Of a stretch of DNA of 38,925 bases, positions 7,895 through 16,073 are shown piece after piece; position 1 is the stretch's first letter; every line of letters begins with the position of its first letter. A program made the translations under genes and the position numbers. This stretch comes from a bacterium. Lineage in GTDB: Bacteria; Patescibacteriota; Microgenomatia; Levybacterales; UBA12049. The stretch is taken from positions 1 through 38,925 of the forward strand of contig JAKALN010000004.1 of NCBI GenBank assembly GCA_021824155.1, written 5' to 3'. A model generated the notes under the pieces. The model was not told the origin of the DNA. It saw only the letters and a program-made list of their open reading frames with translations, and did no database searches.

Positions 7895-9064
7895 ATGGAC
7901 AAGATTGATGAAATTCTGACCCGGGCAACAGCAAATATCATTCCCGGCAAATCCGAACTGGAAAAACTTCTTAACTCGGGAAAAAAATTAAATGTTTACT
8001 TAGGCATTGACCCGACTTCAACAAAAATACATTTGGGGCATACAGTCGGCCTTAGAAAACTACAGCAATTCGCGGCTCTTGGCCATAACGTTACTTTTGT
8101 AATAGGGGATTTTACCGCACTAATAGGGGATACCTCCGATAAAGATTCGGAAAGGCCAAGCCTCAGCAAGGAAGAAATTGAGGAAAATTTTAAAACATAT
8201 AAAAAACAGGCGGAAAAAGTACTGGATTTTTCAAAAGTAAAAATCAGATACAACAGTGAATGGCTTAAAAAACTTTCTTTTGAAGATATCGTTAAGCTTA
8301 CACAGCATTTTTCGGCAGGGGATTTTACCAGCAGGGAACTGGTTAGGAAAAGGCTGAATGAAGGAAAAAAAGTAGGATTACACGAGTTTTTATATCCCGT
8401 AATGCAGGGATATGACAGTTATTTTATGGATACCGATATCCAAGTAGGCGGAACAGACCAAACCTTTAATATGCAGGCCGGGAGGACTCTCCAAAATGAT
8501 TTAAGGCATAAAGAGTCGTTTGTACTGACAACACCCATCCTGGAGGGCCCTGACGGCCGTAAAATGAGTAAATCCTGGGGAAACGCTATATGGCTTGAAG
8601 ACAAACCAAACGACATCTACGCAAAGGTAATGGCCGTAGAAGACAATTTAATAATCACTTATTTTACGCTCGTTACAAATGTTTTGTCATCAGGCATAAA
8701 GGAATACGAAGAAAGGCTAAAAACCGAAAATCCCATTAATATAAAAAAAGAATTAGCCTTTGAAATAGTAAAAGAACTTCACGGACAAAAAGAGGCAGAA
8801 GAGGCCCAGAAAGAATTTGAGAGCAGAGTTCAAAATAAAGAAATGCCTGAAGAGAAAGAAAAGGTTGAGTTCGATAGGATTTTTACAACAGAAGAAGCAT
8901 TAGTAAAAGCAGGCTTAGTTAAAAGCAAATCGGAGGTAAAAAGACTTATCGAGCAAGGAGGAATTACTCTTAACAATAAGACAGTTAGCGATCCAGGTTC
9001 AAAAATTGAAAACGGAACGCTAAAAATAGGGAAAAGAAGATATATCGAAATTGTGATAAAATAA
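7895..9064 (+). CDS. tyrS: Tyrosyl-tRNA synthetase
   Basis: Class I synthetase charging tRNA-Tyr; 389 aa. The HIGH-like motif HLGH is at residues 46-49 inside DPTSTKIHLGHTVGLRKL. Tyrosine-pocket and GGTDQTFN elements follow, with KMSKS at 223-227. The last 60 or so residues form an S4-type RNA-binding domain (LVKSKSEVKRLIEQGGITLN). Length and layout fit the TyrZ-like branch of bacterial TyrRS (inference). ATG at 7895 is supported by the promoter 7 nt upstream. Confidence 0.96.
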   Translation: MDKIDEILTRATANIIPGKSELEKLLNSGKKLNVYLGIDPTSTKIHLGHTVGLRKLQQFAALGHNVTFVIGDFTALIGDTSDKDSERPSLSKEEIEENFKTYKKQAEKVLDFSKVKIRYNSEWLKKLSFEDIVKLTQHFSAGDFTSRELVRKRLNEGKKVGLHEFLYPVMQGYDSYFMDTDIQVGGTDQTFNMQAGRTLQNDLRHKESFVLTTPILEGPDGRKMSKSWGNAIWLEDKPNDIYAKVMAVEDNLIITYFTLVTNVLSSGIKEYEERLKTENPINIKKELAFEIVKELHGQKEAEEAQKEFESRVQNKEMPEEKEKVEFDRIFTTEEALVKAGLVKSKSEVKRLIEQGGITLNNKTVSDPGSKIENGTLKIGKRRYIEIVIK

Positions 9065-9068
9065 GTTT

Positions 9069-9176
9069 ATGGAAACGTTTAGAAAACATCAATGGATTTG
9101 GAAAGTAGTCGTAGCAGTGGCGTCAATAGCCTTAGTAGCATCTTCCGTATTAGCCTTCCTTCCCGCACCGCGATAA
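9069..9176 (+). CDS. Small single-span membrane protein, 35 aa
   Basis: A short ORF between tyrS and recG: a basic/aromatic N-terminus (METFRKHQWIWK), one hydrophobic helix of about 20 residues (VVVAVASIALVASSVLAF) and a short tail ending LPAPR. It begins 4 nt after the tyrS stop and ends 6 nt before recG, so it fills the spacer exactly. The K/H/W-rich start followed by a clean helix looks like a real small membrane peptide. The function is unknown, and no ribosome-binding site is obvious. Confidence 0.6.
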   Translation: METFRKHQWIWKVVVAVASIALVASSVLAFLPAPR

Positions 9177-9182
9177 AATTAT

Positions 9183-11195
9183 ATGAACTTACAAACACCA
9201 ATCAGAGAGGCCTCCAGGCCTTACAAAATGTATGCAGGAAGACTTGAAAAACTTGGGATAACAACTGTAGGAGATTTTTTATACCATATCCCTTTTAGAT
9301 ATGACGACTATTCTTTAATTTCAAAAATAGGCCGGGTTCAGGCAGGGGAAAAAATTACGGTAAGGGGGGAAATTACCGATATAAAAAATGAATATACCAG
9401 AAACCGCAAAAGGCTCCAAAAAGCAAAGATAGCCGATGAAACGGGAGAAATAAACGTTATCTGGTTTAACCAACCCTTTATACTAAACACAATTAAAAAG
9501 GGGGACAATGTTTCCCTGTCGGGAAAAGCGGATTTTTTCGGAAATAAACTTACCCTTACATCCCCCGACTACGAAGTAATATTTGGAAACGAAACAATAC
9601 ATACGGGAAGGCTTGTCCCTGTTTACCCGGAAACAAGAGGCGTGTCTTCAAAATGGCTAAGGCGCCAGGTTTACAAAATATTAAACGAGGAAAAAGAAAA
9701 CTTGAAGGAATTCCTTCCCGAAGAAATCATTAAAAGGGAGGGGCTAATGGATTTTAAGAAAGCCCTGGCAGAGATTCATTTTCCGGACTCAATAGAGCTG
9801 GCTAAACAAGCAAGAGAAAGGCTGGCTTTTGACGAACTGTTTTTGCTTCAGCTCTCTACCCTTGAAAAAAGGAAAAAATGGGAGAGTGTGGGGCCCGGAA
9901 TTAAGTTTCGACTTGAAAAATTTAATAAAAATATACAGGACTTTTTAGATTCCCTTCCGTTTGAGCTCACCAACGCACAGAAAAGAGCTGTAAAAGAAAT
10001 TTTTGCGGATTTGGAGGGAGAAAAACCGATGAATAGATTATTGGAAGGAGAAGTGGGAAGCGGAAAAACGGTTGTATCCGCTATTGCTATGTATCTGGCG
10101 TTTTTAAACGGGTACCAGTCTGTACTTATGGCTCCTACCGAAATACTTGTGCAGCAGCACTACTCAACAATCTCAAACCTGTTATTGCCATTTGGACTCA
10201 AAGTCGGCTTAGTAACGGGCAATATTAAACAAAAAGAAGAGTTCGACATATTGGTCGGAACTCATGCTGTACTTTCGGAAAAAATTAAATTTAATAATCT
10301 TTCCCTGGTAATTATAGACGAACAGCAAAGGTTTGGCGTAGAACAAAGGACAGCTATACGAAACAAAGGAAAAAACCCTCACCTTTTAACTATGACCGCA
10401 ACCCCAATTCCCAGAACCGTTGCCCTTACGATTTACGGCGATTTGGACCTTTCGCTTTTGGATGAAATGCCGGTTGGAAGGAAAAAAGTCAAAACATGGC
10501 TTGTTCCGCCTGAAAAAAGAGACGGAGCATATGCTTGGATAGAAAAAGAAATAAACGAAAATAAAACCCAAGCGTTTATAATCTGCCCTTTTATAGAAGA
10601 GTCGGAAAGCATGGTTACCGTAAAAGCGGCAACCAAAGAATTTGAAAAACTTAAAAGCATTTTTCCAAAACTTAATATCGGAATGCTTCACGGAAAAATG
10701 AAAGCGCCGGAAAAGGACAAAATATTAAACTCTTTTAAAAATAAAAAAATGGATATTTTAGTGGCCACCCCCGTTGTAGAAGTAGGGATAGATATTCCAA
10801 ATGCTACTGTCATAATGATCGAGGCTTCCGACAGATTCGGCCTTGCCCAGCTTCATCAGCTAAGAGGAAGGGTAGGAAGAGGAGAAATGCAGTCTTACTG
10901 TCTCTTATTTACCGAAAGCAAAAACGAAAAGACGTTAATACGCCTAAAATCCATGGAGAATATATTCATCGGGGCAGAGCTTGCCGAACTTGACCTAAGG
11001 CTTAGGGGACCGGGGGAACTTGGCGGGACAATGCAGCATGGGAATGATTTATTAAAAATCGCGGATTTTTCCGACTTTACCTTAATTGAAAAAACTAAAA
11101 AAGAAGCGGAGAAAATATTTTACCGGCTGGATAAATACCCTGTGCTTACCCAAAAAATATCCGGGATAAACGTTAAAGAAGTGTCACCGGACTAA
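9183..11195 (+). CDS. recG: ATP-dependent DNA helicase RecG
   Basis: Branch-migration helicase that remodels stalled forks and Holliday junctions. At 670 aa it is close to the family. An N-terminal wedge/OB domain (about 45-150) is followed by Walker A GEVGSGKT (about 288-295), the DEQQ box with RFGVEQR (about 378), the MTATPIPRT motif and the C-terminal helicase motif QLRGRVGRG; the LRGPGELGG signature is near the C-terminus. The family usually has DEQH; DEQQ is seen here. A TAAAAT at 9174-9179 lies 3 nt before the ATG, but read-through from tyrS is equally possible. Confidence 0.95.
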   Translation: MNLQTPIREASRPYKMYAGRLEKLGITTVGDFLYHIPFRYDDYSLISKIGRVQAGEKITVRGEITDIKNEYTRNRKRLQKAKIADETGEINVIWFNQPFILNTIKKGDNVSLSGKADFFGNKLTLTSPDYEVIFGNETIHTGRLVPVYPETRGVSSKWLRRQVYKILNEEKENLKEFLPEEIIKREGLMDFKKALAEIHFPDSIELAKQARERLAFDELFLLQLSTLEKRKKWESVGPGIKFRLEKFNKNIQDFLDSLPFELTNAQKRAVKEIFADLEGEKPMNRLLEGEVGSGKTVVSAIAMYLAFLNGYQSVLMAPTEILVQQHYSTISNLLLPFGLKVGLVTGNIKQKEEFDILVGTHAVLSEKIKFNNLSLVIIDEQQRFGVEQRTAIRNKGKNPHLLTMTATPIPRTVALTIYGDLDLSLLDEMPVGRKKVKTWLVPPEKRDGAYAWIEKEINENKTQAFIICPFIEESESMVTVKAATKEFEKLKSIFPKLNIGMLHGKMKAPEKDKILNSFKNKKMDILVATPVVEVGIDIPNATVIMIEASDRFGLAQLHQLRGRVGRGEMQSYCLLFTESKNEKTLIRLKSMENIFIGAELAELDLRLRGPGELGGTMQHGNDLLKIADFSDFTLIEKTKKEAEKIFYRLDKYPVLTQKISGINVKEVSPD

Positions 11196-11201
11196 AAAGT
11201 A

Positions 11202-11230
11202 TTGCAAGCAAAGCCGAAATAAAGTAAAAT
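11202..11230 (+). promoter_or_regulatory. Promoter of rpmF-nusB-rnc, leaderless type
   Basis: TTGCAA (11202-11207), a 17-nt spacer, TAAAAT (11225-11230), then 7 nt to the rpmF ATG. It starts just after the recG stop and there is no Shine-Dalgarno sequence, so rpmF would be translated from a leaderless end. Confidence 0.65.
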
Positions 11231-11237
11231 AGTAGAC

Positions 11238-11474
11238 ATGCCACAAGAACCAAAGAAAAGACATTCCAGGGCAAGACAAGGAAAAAGAAGGGCTGCAATA
11301 AAACTAACCGTCAGAGAAACGGTATTGTGTTCAAATTGCCAAACTCCTGTTTTGCCTCATACAATTTGCAGAAACTGCGGATTTTATAAAGGGAAAGAGG
11401 TAATCAATATGGCTAAGAAGAAAAAACCGGGTGAAGAAAAATCCGCTTCCGGCGGAACAGAAAACACGGCATGA
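11238..11474 (+). CDS. rpmF: 50S ribosomal protein bL32, zinc-binding form with a C-terminal extension
   Basis: The N-terminus [19 protein letters not shown] is the family signature (normally MAVPKrk.S..r...RRa). The zinc knuckle CSNC...CRNC at about residues 31-47 is intact, which marks the zinc-containing form. At 78 aa it is longer than the usual 55-65; the extra tail ([15 protein letters not shown]...) is basic then low-complexity. It overlaps nusB by 4 nt (ATGA). Confidence 0.9.
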   Translation: MPQEPKKRHSRARQGKRRAAIKLTVRETVLCSNCQTPVLPHTICRNCGFYKGKEVINMAKKKKPGEEKSASGGTENTA

Positions 11475-11830
11475 AAAACCCTCTCGACCCGCGACATAAA
11501 AGGAGACAAAAATTAGTTGAGGACCTTTTTAAATTAGAGTTCCACAGGCAGAGAGTGTTGCCGGAAACCAAATTAATTATTTCGAATAAGGAATTAATAG
11601 ATAAAAATATTGAAAAATCTGCTCCCGAATTTCCTATAGACAAAATTAACAGAGTTGATCTTGCAATATTAAGACTGGCGGTATATGAGCTTTTAATAGA
11701 AAAAAAACAGCCGCCGAAAGTAATAGTTGACGAAGCGGTCGAACTGGCAAAAGAATATGGAGGGGATACAAGCCCCTCTTTTATAAATGGTGTTCTGGGT
11801 AACATTATTGTATATGATAAATCTTCCTAA
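11471..11830 (+). CDS. nusB: Transcription antitermination factor NusB, short form
   Basis: Binds boxA RNA with S10 in rRNA antitermination. It is 119 aa, against about 130-150 usually. It is recognised by the helical fold signature: [19 protein letters not shown] at the N-terminus, [18 protein letters not shown] in the middle, and [16 protein letters not shown] plus FINGVLG at the end. The start is coupled to rpmF (ATGA) and the 3' end overlaps rnc by 17 nt. A terminator-like hairpin sits inside its 3' coding sequence (11759-11782). Confidence 0.9.
   Translation: MKNPLDPRHKRRQKLVEDLFKLEFHRQRVLPETKLIISNKELIDKNIEKSAPEFPIDKINRVDLAILRLAVYELLIEKKQPPKVIVDEAVELAKEYGGDTSPSFINGVLGNIIVYDKSS
11759..11782 (+). 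terminator. Terminator-like hairpin inside nusB, before rnc
   Basis: GAGGGG (11760-11765), a 7-nt loop and CCCCTC (11773-11778), followed by four T. It falls in coding sequence (the GGDTSPSF region of NusB) about 35 nt before the rnc start. It may act as a weak attenuator between nusB and rnc, or may be chance. Confidence 0.25.
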
Positions 11831-12500
11831 ATTTAAAAATAAAGAGCTTTTTGAACAATCTTTTATACATAGGTCTTACTTAAACGAGACCAAAAAGAAA
11901 ATTTCATCCAATGAAAGGCTGGAATTCTTGGGAGACAGCGTTATTTCTTTTGTTGTATCCCAATATCTATATTCAAAATACCCTAATTTCAATGAAGGAA
12001 TACTGACTAACCTTAGATCCTTACTGGTAAATACCAAAAGCCTTGCCCAGGCAGCCAAAGATTTGGAGTTTGGAAACTTTCTTAAACTGTCCAAAGGCGA
12101 AGAAGAATCAAGGGGAAGACAAAATCAAAGCCTTTTGGCAGACAGTTTTGAAGCATTTGTCGGTGCTTTGTTTTTAGACAGCGGCATAGATGTAGTTAAG
12201 AAATTTCTCTCCGATGTTCTTCTGCCTAAGGCGGAACTCTACGTTAAAAACAAAACTTTTAAAGACCCTAAAAGTTTACTCCAGGAAAAAATCCAATCCC
12301 AGAAGCAAACTTCACCCGTTTATAAGGTAATAGGCGAACAGGGCCCCGCGCATGCAAAAGTCTTTACGGTAGGAGCTTATGTTAATAATGTTTTAATGGG
12401 GCAGGGAAACGGGAAGTCAAAACAGGAGGCGGAAGAAAGTGCCGCAAAAGAAGCACTAAACAACATTAAAGCAAAAACTCTTGAGAAGCAAACCAAATAA
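11814..12500 (+). CDS. rnc: Ribonuclease III
   Basis: Double-stranded-RNA endonuclease for rRNA and mRNA processing. The RNase III domain carries the signature [11 protein letters not shown] (metal-binding and catalytic residues) and the second acidic site [16 protein letters not shown]; a dsRNA-binding domain follows from about residue 150 ([11 protein letters not shown]... [20 protein letters not shown]). From ATG 11814 it is 228 aa, the usual length. An earlier in-frame ATG at 11787 would add nine hydrophobic residues not typical of the family. It overlaps the nusB end by 17 nt. Confidence 0.95.
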   Translation: MINLPKFKNKELFEQSFIHRSYLNETKKKISSNERLEFLGDSVISFVVSQYLYSKYPNFNEGILTNLRSLLVNTKSLAQAAKDLEFGNFLKLSKGEEESRGRQNQSLLADSFEAFVGALFLDSGIDVVKKFLSDVLLPKAELYVKNKTFKDPKSLLQEKIQSQKQTSPVYKVIGEQGPAHAKVFTVGAYVNNVLMGQGNGKSKQEAEESAAKEALNNIKAKTLEKQTK

Positions 12501-12567
12501 TGGTAGAATAGTAGGATAGTAAATCGTTCATAGTTATTTACCATGAACTCTGAACAAATAATAAACT
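12501..12567 (+). promoter_or_regulatory. Tandem promoters and inverted repeat before rpsP
   Basis: TGG-TAGAAT (TAGAAT at 12504-12509) is an upstream extended -10. TAAACT at 12562-12567 lies exactly 7 nt before the rpsP ATG and would give a leaderless mRNA. Between them GTTCAT (12526-12531) and ATGAAC (12543-12548) form a perfect 6-bp inverted repeat with an 11-nt loop, a possible operator or leader hairpin for the upstream transcript. Confidence 0.45.
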
Positions 12568-12574
12568 AAATAAT

Positions 12575-12799
12575 ATGTCAGTAGTAATAAGACTATCAAG
12601 AACAGGAAAAAGAGGCGAAAGAAAATTCCGTATAGTTGTCAAAGAAAAAAGGTCCAAAAGAGACGGAGAGGCAATAGAAACCTTGGGCTTTTTCGAAAAA
12701 GGCAAAAACGGAAAAAAACAAATCAATAAGGAAAGATACAAGTATTGGCTTTCCGTGGGGGCCAAAACAAGTCCTACCGTTTCTAAAATACTGGAGTAA
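12575..12799 (+). CDS. rpsP: 30S ribosomal protein bS16
   Basis: Small-subunit assembly protein, 74 aa (family about 80). MSVVIRLSRTGKRGERKFRI is the family start, and the ETLGFFEKG and YWLSVGAKTSPTV segments match. It is followed 4 nt later by the KH protein, the common rpsP-khpA order. Confidence 0.96.
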   Translation: MSVVIRLSRTGKRGERKFRIVVKEKRSKRDGEAIETLGFFEKGKNGKKQINKERYKYWLSVGAKTSPTVSKILE

Positions 12800-12803
12800 A
12801 AAT

Positions 12804-13046
12804 ATGAAAGACGCCTTATCTTATATAATTACCTCTATTGTCGATGACCCTAAGCAAGTTGAAATTTCCGAGGAAGAAACCGAAGGGGTCATAAACTTTA
12901 CAGTTACCGTTGCAAAAGAAGACATGGGAAAGATAATAGGCAAAAACGGTAAGGTTATTAAAGCTATAAGAAATGTAGTTAAGATCCCCGCGATAAAACA
13001 AGGAAAGAAAATATATATTTCCCTTGCAGAAAACCCGCAGCAGTAA
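12804..13046 (+). CDS. khpA: KH-domain RNA-binding protein KhpA
   Basis: 80 aa with a single KH domain: the GKIIGKNGKVIKAIR loop holds the GxxG (GKNG) RNA-contact motif. In other bacteria KhpA (YlqC/YhbY context) binds RNA with KhpB and influences cell division and sRNA function. GGAG at the rpsP 3' end supplies a ribosome-binding site about 7 nt before the ATG. In many genomes rimM comes next; here trmD follows directly. Confidence 0.92.
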   Translation: MKDALSYIITSIVDDPKQVEISEEETEGVINFTVTVAKEDMGKIIGKNGKVIKAIRNVVKIPAIKQGKKIYISLAENPQQ

Positions 13047-13072
13047 GCCTAATCTGTTTTAACCGAAAAAGT

Positions 13073-13762
13073 ATGAAGATTTCCATTCTTACACTTTTCC
13101 CCGAAATGTTTAAGGGCCCATTTGACCACTCCATTATAAATAGGGCAAAAGAAAATAAAATTGCCGAAATAAATTTTATAAATTTTAGGGACTTTGGAAT
13201 AGGCAGGCATAAGCTGGTTGACGACACCCCCTACGGCGGGGGAAAAGGAATGGTACTAAGGGTTGACGTTTTGGAAGAGGCAATTGAAAAAACCAGAGAC
13301 AAAAGACTTAAAAAAAACGGGGAAAAAGTAATACTTCTTGGAGCGCACGGTAAAACATTTAATCAAAAAAAGGCCAGAGAATTTTCAAAATTGAAACACC
13401 TGATAATTATCTGCGGACATTACGAAGGTTTTGACGAAAGGATAAAATCTTTTATAGACGAAGAAGTATCCATCGGCGATTTTATTCTAACCGGAGGAGA
13501 AATACCCGCTATGCTTATAACCGACAGCATCATAAGGCTTATAAAAGGCGCTATAAGCCAAGATTCTGCCAAATTCGAATCTTTCTCCCCATACCTTGAA
13601 TATCCCCAGTACACAAAGCCCCAGGAATATAAAAATTTGAAAGTTCCCGAAATTCTCCTTTCGGGAAACCATAAAAAAATAGACGAGTGGAGAAAAGAAG
13701 AATCATTGAAAATAACTAAAAAATTAAGGCCCGACCTTATTGAAAACCGCCGGAAGCGCTAG
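13073..13762 (+). CDS. trmD: tRNA (guanine-37-N1)-methyltransferase
   Basis: SPOUT-class methyltransferase that makes m1G37 in tRNAs and prevents frameshifting. 229 aa. It has the TrmD landmarks MKISILTLFPEMF, VDDTPYGGGKGMVL, the knot segment IIICGHYEGFDER and SIGDFILTGGEIPAM. It starts 26 nt after khpA without rimM between. The 3' end overlaps the convergent pilO gene by 26 nt. Confidence 0.96.
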   Translation: MKISILTLFPEMFKGPFDHSIINRAKENKIAEINFINFRDFGIGRHKLVDDTPYGGGKGMVLRVDVLEEAIEKTRDKRLKKNGEKVILLGAHGKTFNQKKAREFSKLKHLIIICGHYEGFDERIKSFIDEEVSIGDFILTGGEIPAMLITDSIIRLIKGAISQDSAKFESFSPYLEYPQYTKPQEYKNLKVPEILLSGNHKKIDEWRKEESLKITKKLRPDLIENRRKR

Positions 13763-14507
13763 AAGTAGCGGCAGGAACCTGCGGCTGCGGAGCCGGAGTG
13801 GAAACCGGAGCTGCGGGAGCTATTGGAGCTTGGGCATTTCCTCCGGCATTATTCCACGAAGAAAGATTTGTAATCGTAGCAAGACCCTGGGGGGAAACTA
13901 TTGTTACGGGAACATTGTCATTAAAACCAAGCGGAGGAAAAGGCCTAAAATAGAAATAGGCCGTAACTTCGGACGTAGCACTGCTTACCCTAACACTTGT
14001 AACCTCCGATAAGGGAGCAGTCTTATAAAGCTCTGTTATAAATCCTGTTACACCGTTAATTCCTCCGTTTATCGTTAAAACAAGCTTAAGATAAGGGAAA
14101 GAAACCGCTCCCGGCTCTTGAGGCTTGGTAATATCTCCTACCTGAAACTGATAATCTCCTAAAGATACTCCGGACCTGTTTGCGGCAATAGAAACGGCAG
14201 TCAGTATCCCTGCAAAATCTTTTCCGGGAGGAAGAGCGGTGGAAACAATCTGAAGCTGTGTATTTAGCTGAGTTTCGTCAAGGTTTGATAATAAATTCAG
14301 GTTATTCCTTAAAATTGCAAGCTTATTTGCTTCAACCTTTGCCTGCTGCTGTGCACTTAGCAAATTTTGGAACTGGGGAATAATCACAAAAATAAATAAG
14401 AAAGCACAAACCGCGATTACTCCGGCCGGCAGCAAATACTGCTTATACTTTACGTATAAGAATTTCATCATTGCCGAATCTATGTTAACTTTTTTATTCG
14501 TGTTCAT
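13737..14507 (-). CDS. pilO: Type IV pilus alignment protein PilO-like
   Basis: 256 aa. One N-terminal membrane helix (LLPAGVIAVCAFLFIFVII) precedes a coiled coil (FQNLLSAQQQAKVEANKL) and a ferredoxin-like periplasmic-side domain with the PilO-type stretch FPYLKLVLTINGGINGVTGFITEL. A Pro/Ala-rich tail ends the protein. In the family it pairs with PilN to link PilM/PilB to the outer parts. Its start overlaps the end of pilN by 4 nt (ATGA). It is the last gene of the minus-strand pilus run. Confidence 0.82.
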   Translation of the reverse strand: MNTNKKVNIDSAMMKFLYVKYKQYLLPAGVIAVCAFLFIFVIIPQFQNLLSAQQQAKVEANKLAILRNNLNLLSNLDETQLNTQLQIVSTALPPGKDFAGILTAVSIAANRSGVSLGDYQFQVGDITKPQEPGAVSFPYLKLVLTINGGINGVTGFITELYKTAPLSEVTSVRVSSATSEVTAYFYFRPFPPLGFNDNVPVTIVSPQGLATITNLSSWNNAGGNAQAPIAPAAPVSTPAPQPQVPAATSSASGGFQ

Positions 14508-15040
14508 AATAATGTTGCGCTTAATGACAAAGAATAACTGCCGCTTTTTTCGTTAACGGTTAAACTTTCTATAAAAATTTTACTTACTACTTTTTGCTTT
14601 TGCGAAAGGGATATAACGTTATTAAGAAAAGTATCAATCGACTGAAGAGAATTTGAACTAACTATCAAAACCACATTATCTTTATTTATTTCAAGATCCG
14701 TAGTACTTACCCCCGCGGGCATTTGCTGCCTTATTGTAGCAATTGCATTTGTATAATTTTTCCTTTTTTGAAGAATATTTGTAATATCCGTTAATCTATT
14801 GTTAATAATGGCAAGTTCCGCAGATTTTTTATGGAGAAAGGAAATACTGTTAAGCGTTGAATCCTGGTCTTTCTTAATAGAAGAAAGTGAAAGGGAGCTA
14901 TAAAGAATAAAAATAAGAATCGAAGACAACGCAACAACCGTAAGGGAGACTACCGCAGTTACCCTTATCATTTTCAGTCTCTTTTTTTCATTTAAAGACG
15001 TTGATTCCTGACTTGATACAAGATTTATGTCATTATTCAT
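14504..15040 (-). CDS. pilN: Type IV pilus alignment protein PilN-like
   Basis: 178 aa. A short cytoplasmic N-terminus starting NDINLV (the PilM-binding INLLP-like motif) is followed by one membrane helix (VTAVVSLTVVALSSILIFI), a coiled coil and a small alpha/beta domain. The placement between pilM and pilO, with overlaps of 8 and 4 nt, makes the assignment firm despite weak sequence conservation. Confidence 0.83.
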   Translation of the reverse strand: MNNDINLVSSQESTSLNEKKRLKMIRVTAVVSLTVVALSSILIFILYSSLSLSSIKKDQDSTLNSISFLHKKSAELAIINNRLTDITNILQKRKNYTNAIATIRQQMPAGVSTTDLEINKDNVVLIVSSNSLQSIDTFLNNVISLSQKQKVVSKIFIESLTVNEKSGSYSLSLSATLL

Positions 15041-16067
15041 AATCTCTCATTGCCAAACCTACCGCTATTGTATAATCGGACGCGTTGTCTAAAACTTCTT
15101 TAGGAATAGTTTGCGAGGCAAGCACTTTCCAGGGGTTTGCAATTGCAGTTTCTATCCCCGCATTATTTGCAAAATAAATATCAATCCCCGGAAGCTTAGC
15201 TGTCCCTCCGGACAAAAGGATCTGCCTGACAGGGCCTTCGTCTTTATATTTTTGTGCATAAAAAGCCAGAGATTTCTTAGCTTCGATTAAAATTGAATTG
15301 AGTATTGGTTCTGTTGCCTGGCCTATTTTCCCTCCTAAGCTTTTTCCCGAAACACCGTAAACCTTTTTATATTCTTCCGCCTGCTGCGGGGTTAGGCCAA
15401 AATCGGTTGCTATTGCCCGGTTTACAGCGGCTCCTCCTACGGACATAGAATATGTAAATACCATTATCCCGTTTCTGACAATCGCAAACGAAGTGCTTAT
15501 TGCACCGATATTTATTATAAGAGTCGGGGGAAAATTTTCACCCAATATTAAAGGCCGGATAGTCGATAATATTTCCGTTTCCATGGAATTAATTGTAAAA
15601 CCGGCCATAGATATTATTTTCTGGTATTTTCTTATAAGCATTGTTGGGGCGCCGACCATTAAAATTTGCATCTTATCCTGCGCGGTAGGATGTTCGGGCC
15701 TTTTTAAAACATTCCAGGTAAGGGTAATATTTGTAAGCGGAACGGGAATGTATTGTTCTGCTTCCCAGTAGATAGCGGAAGCAAGCTCCCTGTCGGACAA
15801 AACAGGCATTTCCAAAACCTTTGTATAGACCTGGTTTTCTGCCAAAGCAACATTAACATACTTGGTATTAATATTTGCATCCGTTACCGCTTTTTTTATA
15901 GACTGGGCCATTTCTTCTTCGTCAAGGGGAGATTCCGACAGCATACCCTTAGGCGGAGCAGGCGCTATAATAGCCGATTTAAAGATATAGCTTCCTTTTT
16001 GCCCCTCCAAAAACACAATTTTTATCGTCGTGGCACCGATATCCAGGCCAAAGGGTTTTTTATTCAT
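15033..16067 (-). CDS. pilM: Type IV pilus cytoplasmic actin-like protein PilM
   Basis: 344 aa ATP-binding protein of the actin/FtsA fold. The first phosphate loop is GLDIGATTIKIVFLE; further signatures are VALAENQVYTKVLEMP, EAEQYIPVP, LIINIGAISTSFAIV and the adenosine motif ILLSGGTAKLPGI. PilM binds the PilN tail and couples the motor ATPase to the alignment complex. It begins 7 nt after the PilX-like gene and overlaps pilN by 8 nt. Confidence 0.95.
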   Translation of the reverse strand: MNKKPFGLDIGATTIKIVFLEGQKGSYIFKSAIIAPAPPKGMLSESPLDEEEMAQSIKKAVTDANINTKYVNVALAENQVYTKVLEMPVLSDRELASAIYWEAEQYIPVPLTNITLTWNVLKRPEHPTAQDKMQILMVGAPTMLIRKYQKIISMAGFTINSMETEILSTIRPLILGENFPPTLIINIGAISTSFAIVRNGIMVFTYSMSVGGAAVNRAIATDFGLTPQQAEEYKKVYGVSGKSLGGKIGQATEPILNSILIEAKKSLAFYAQKYKDEGPVRQILLSGGTAKLPGIDIYFANNAGIETAIANPWKVLASQTIPKEVLDNASDYTIAVGLAMRDYE

Positions 16068-16073
16068 TTTTAA

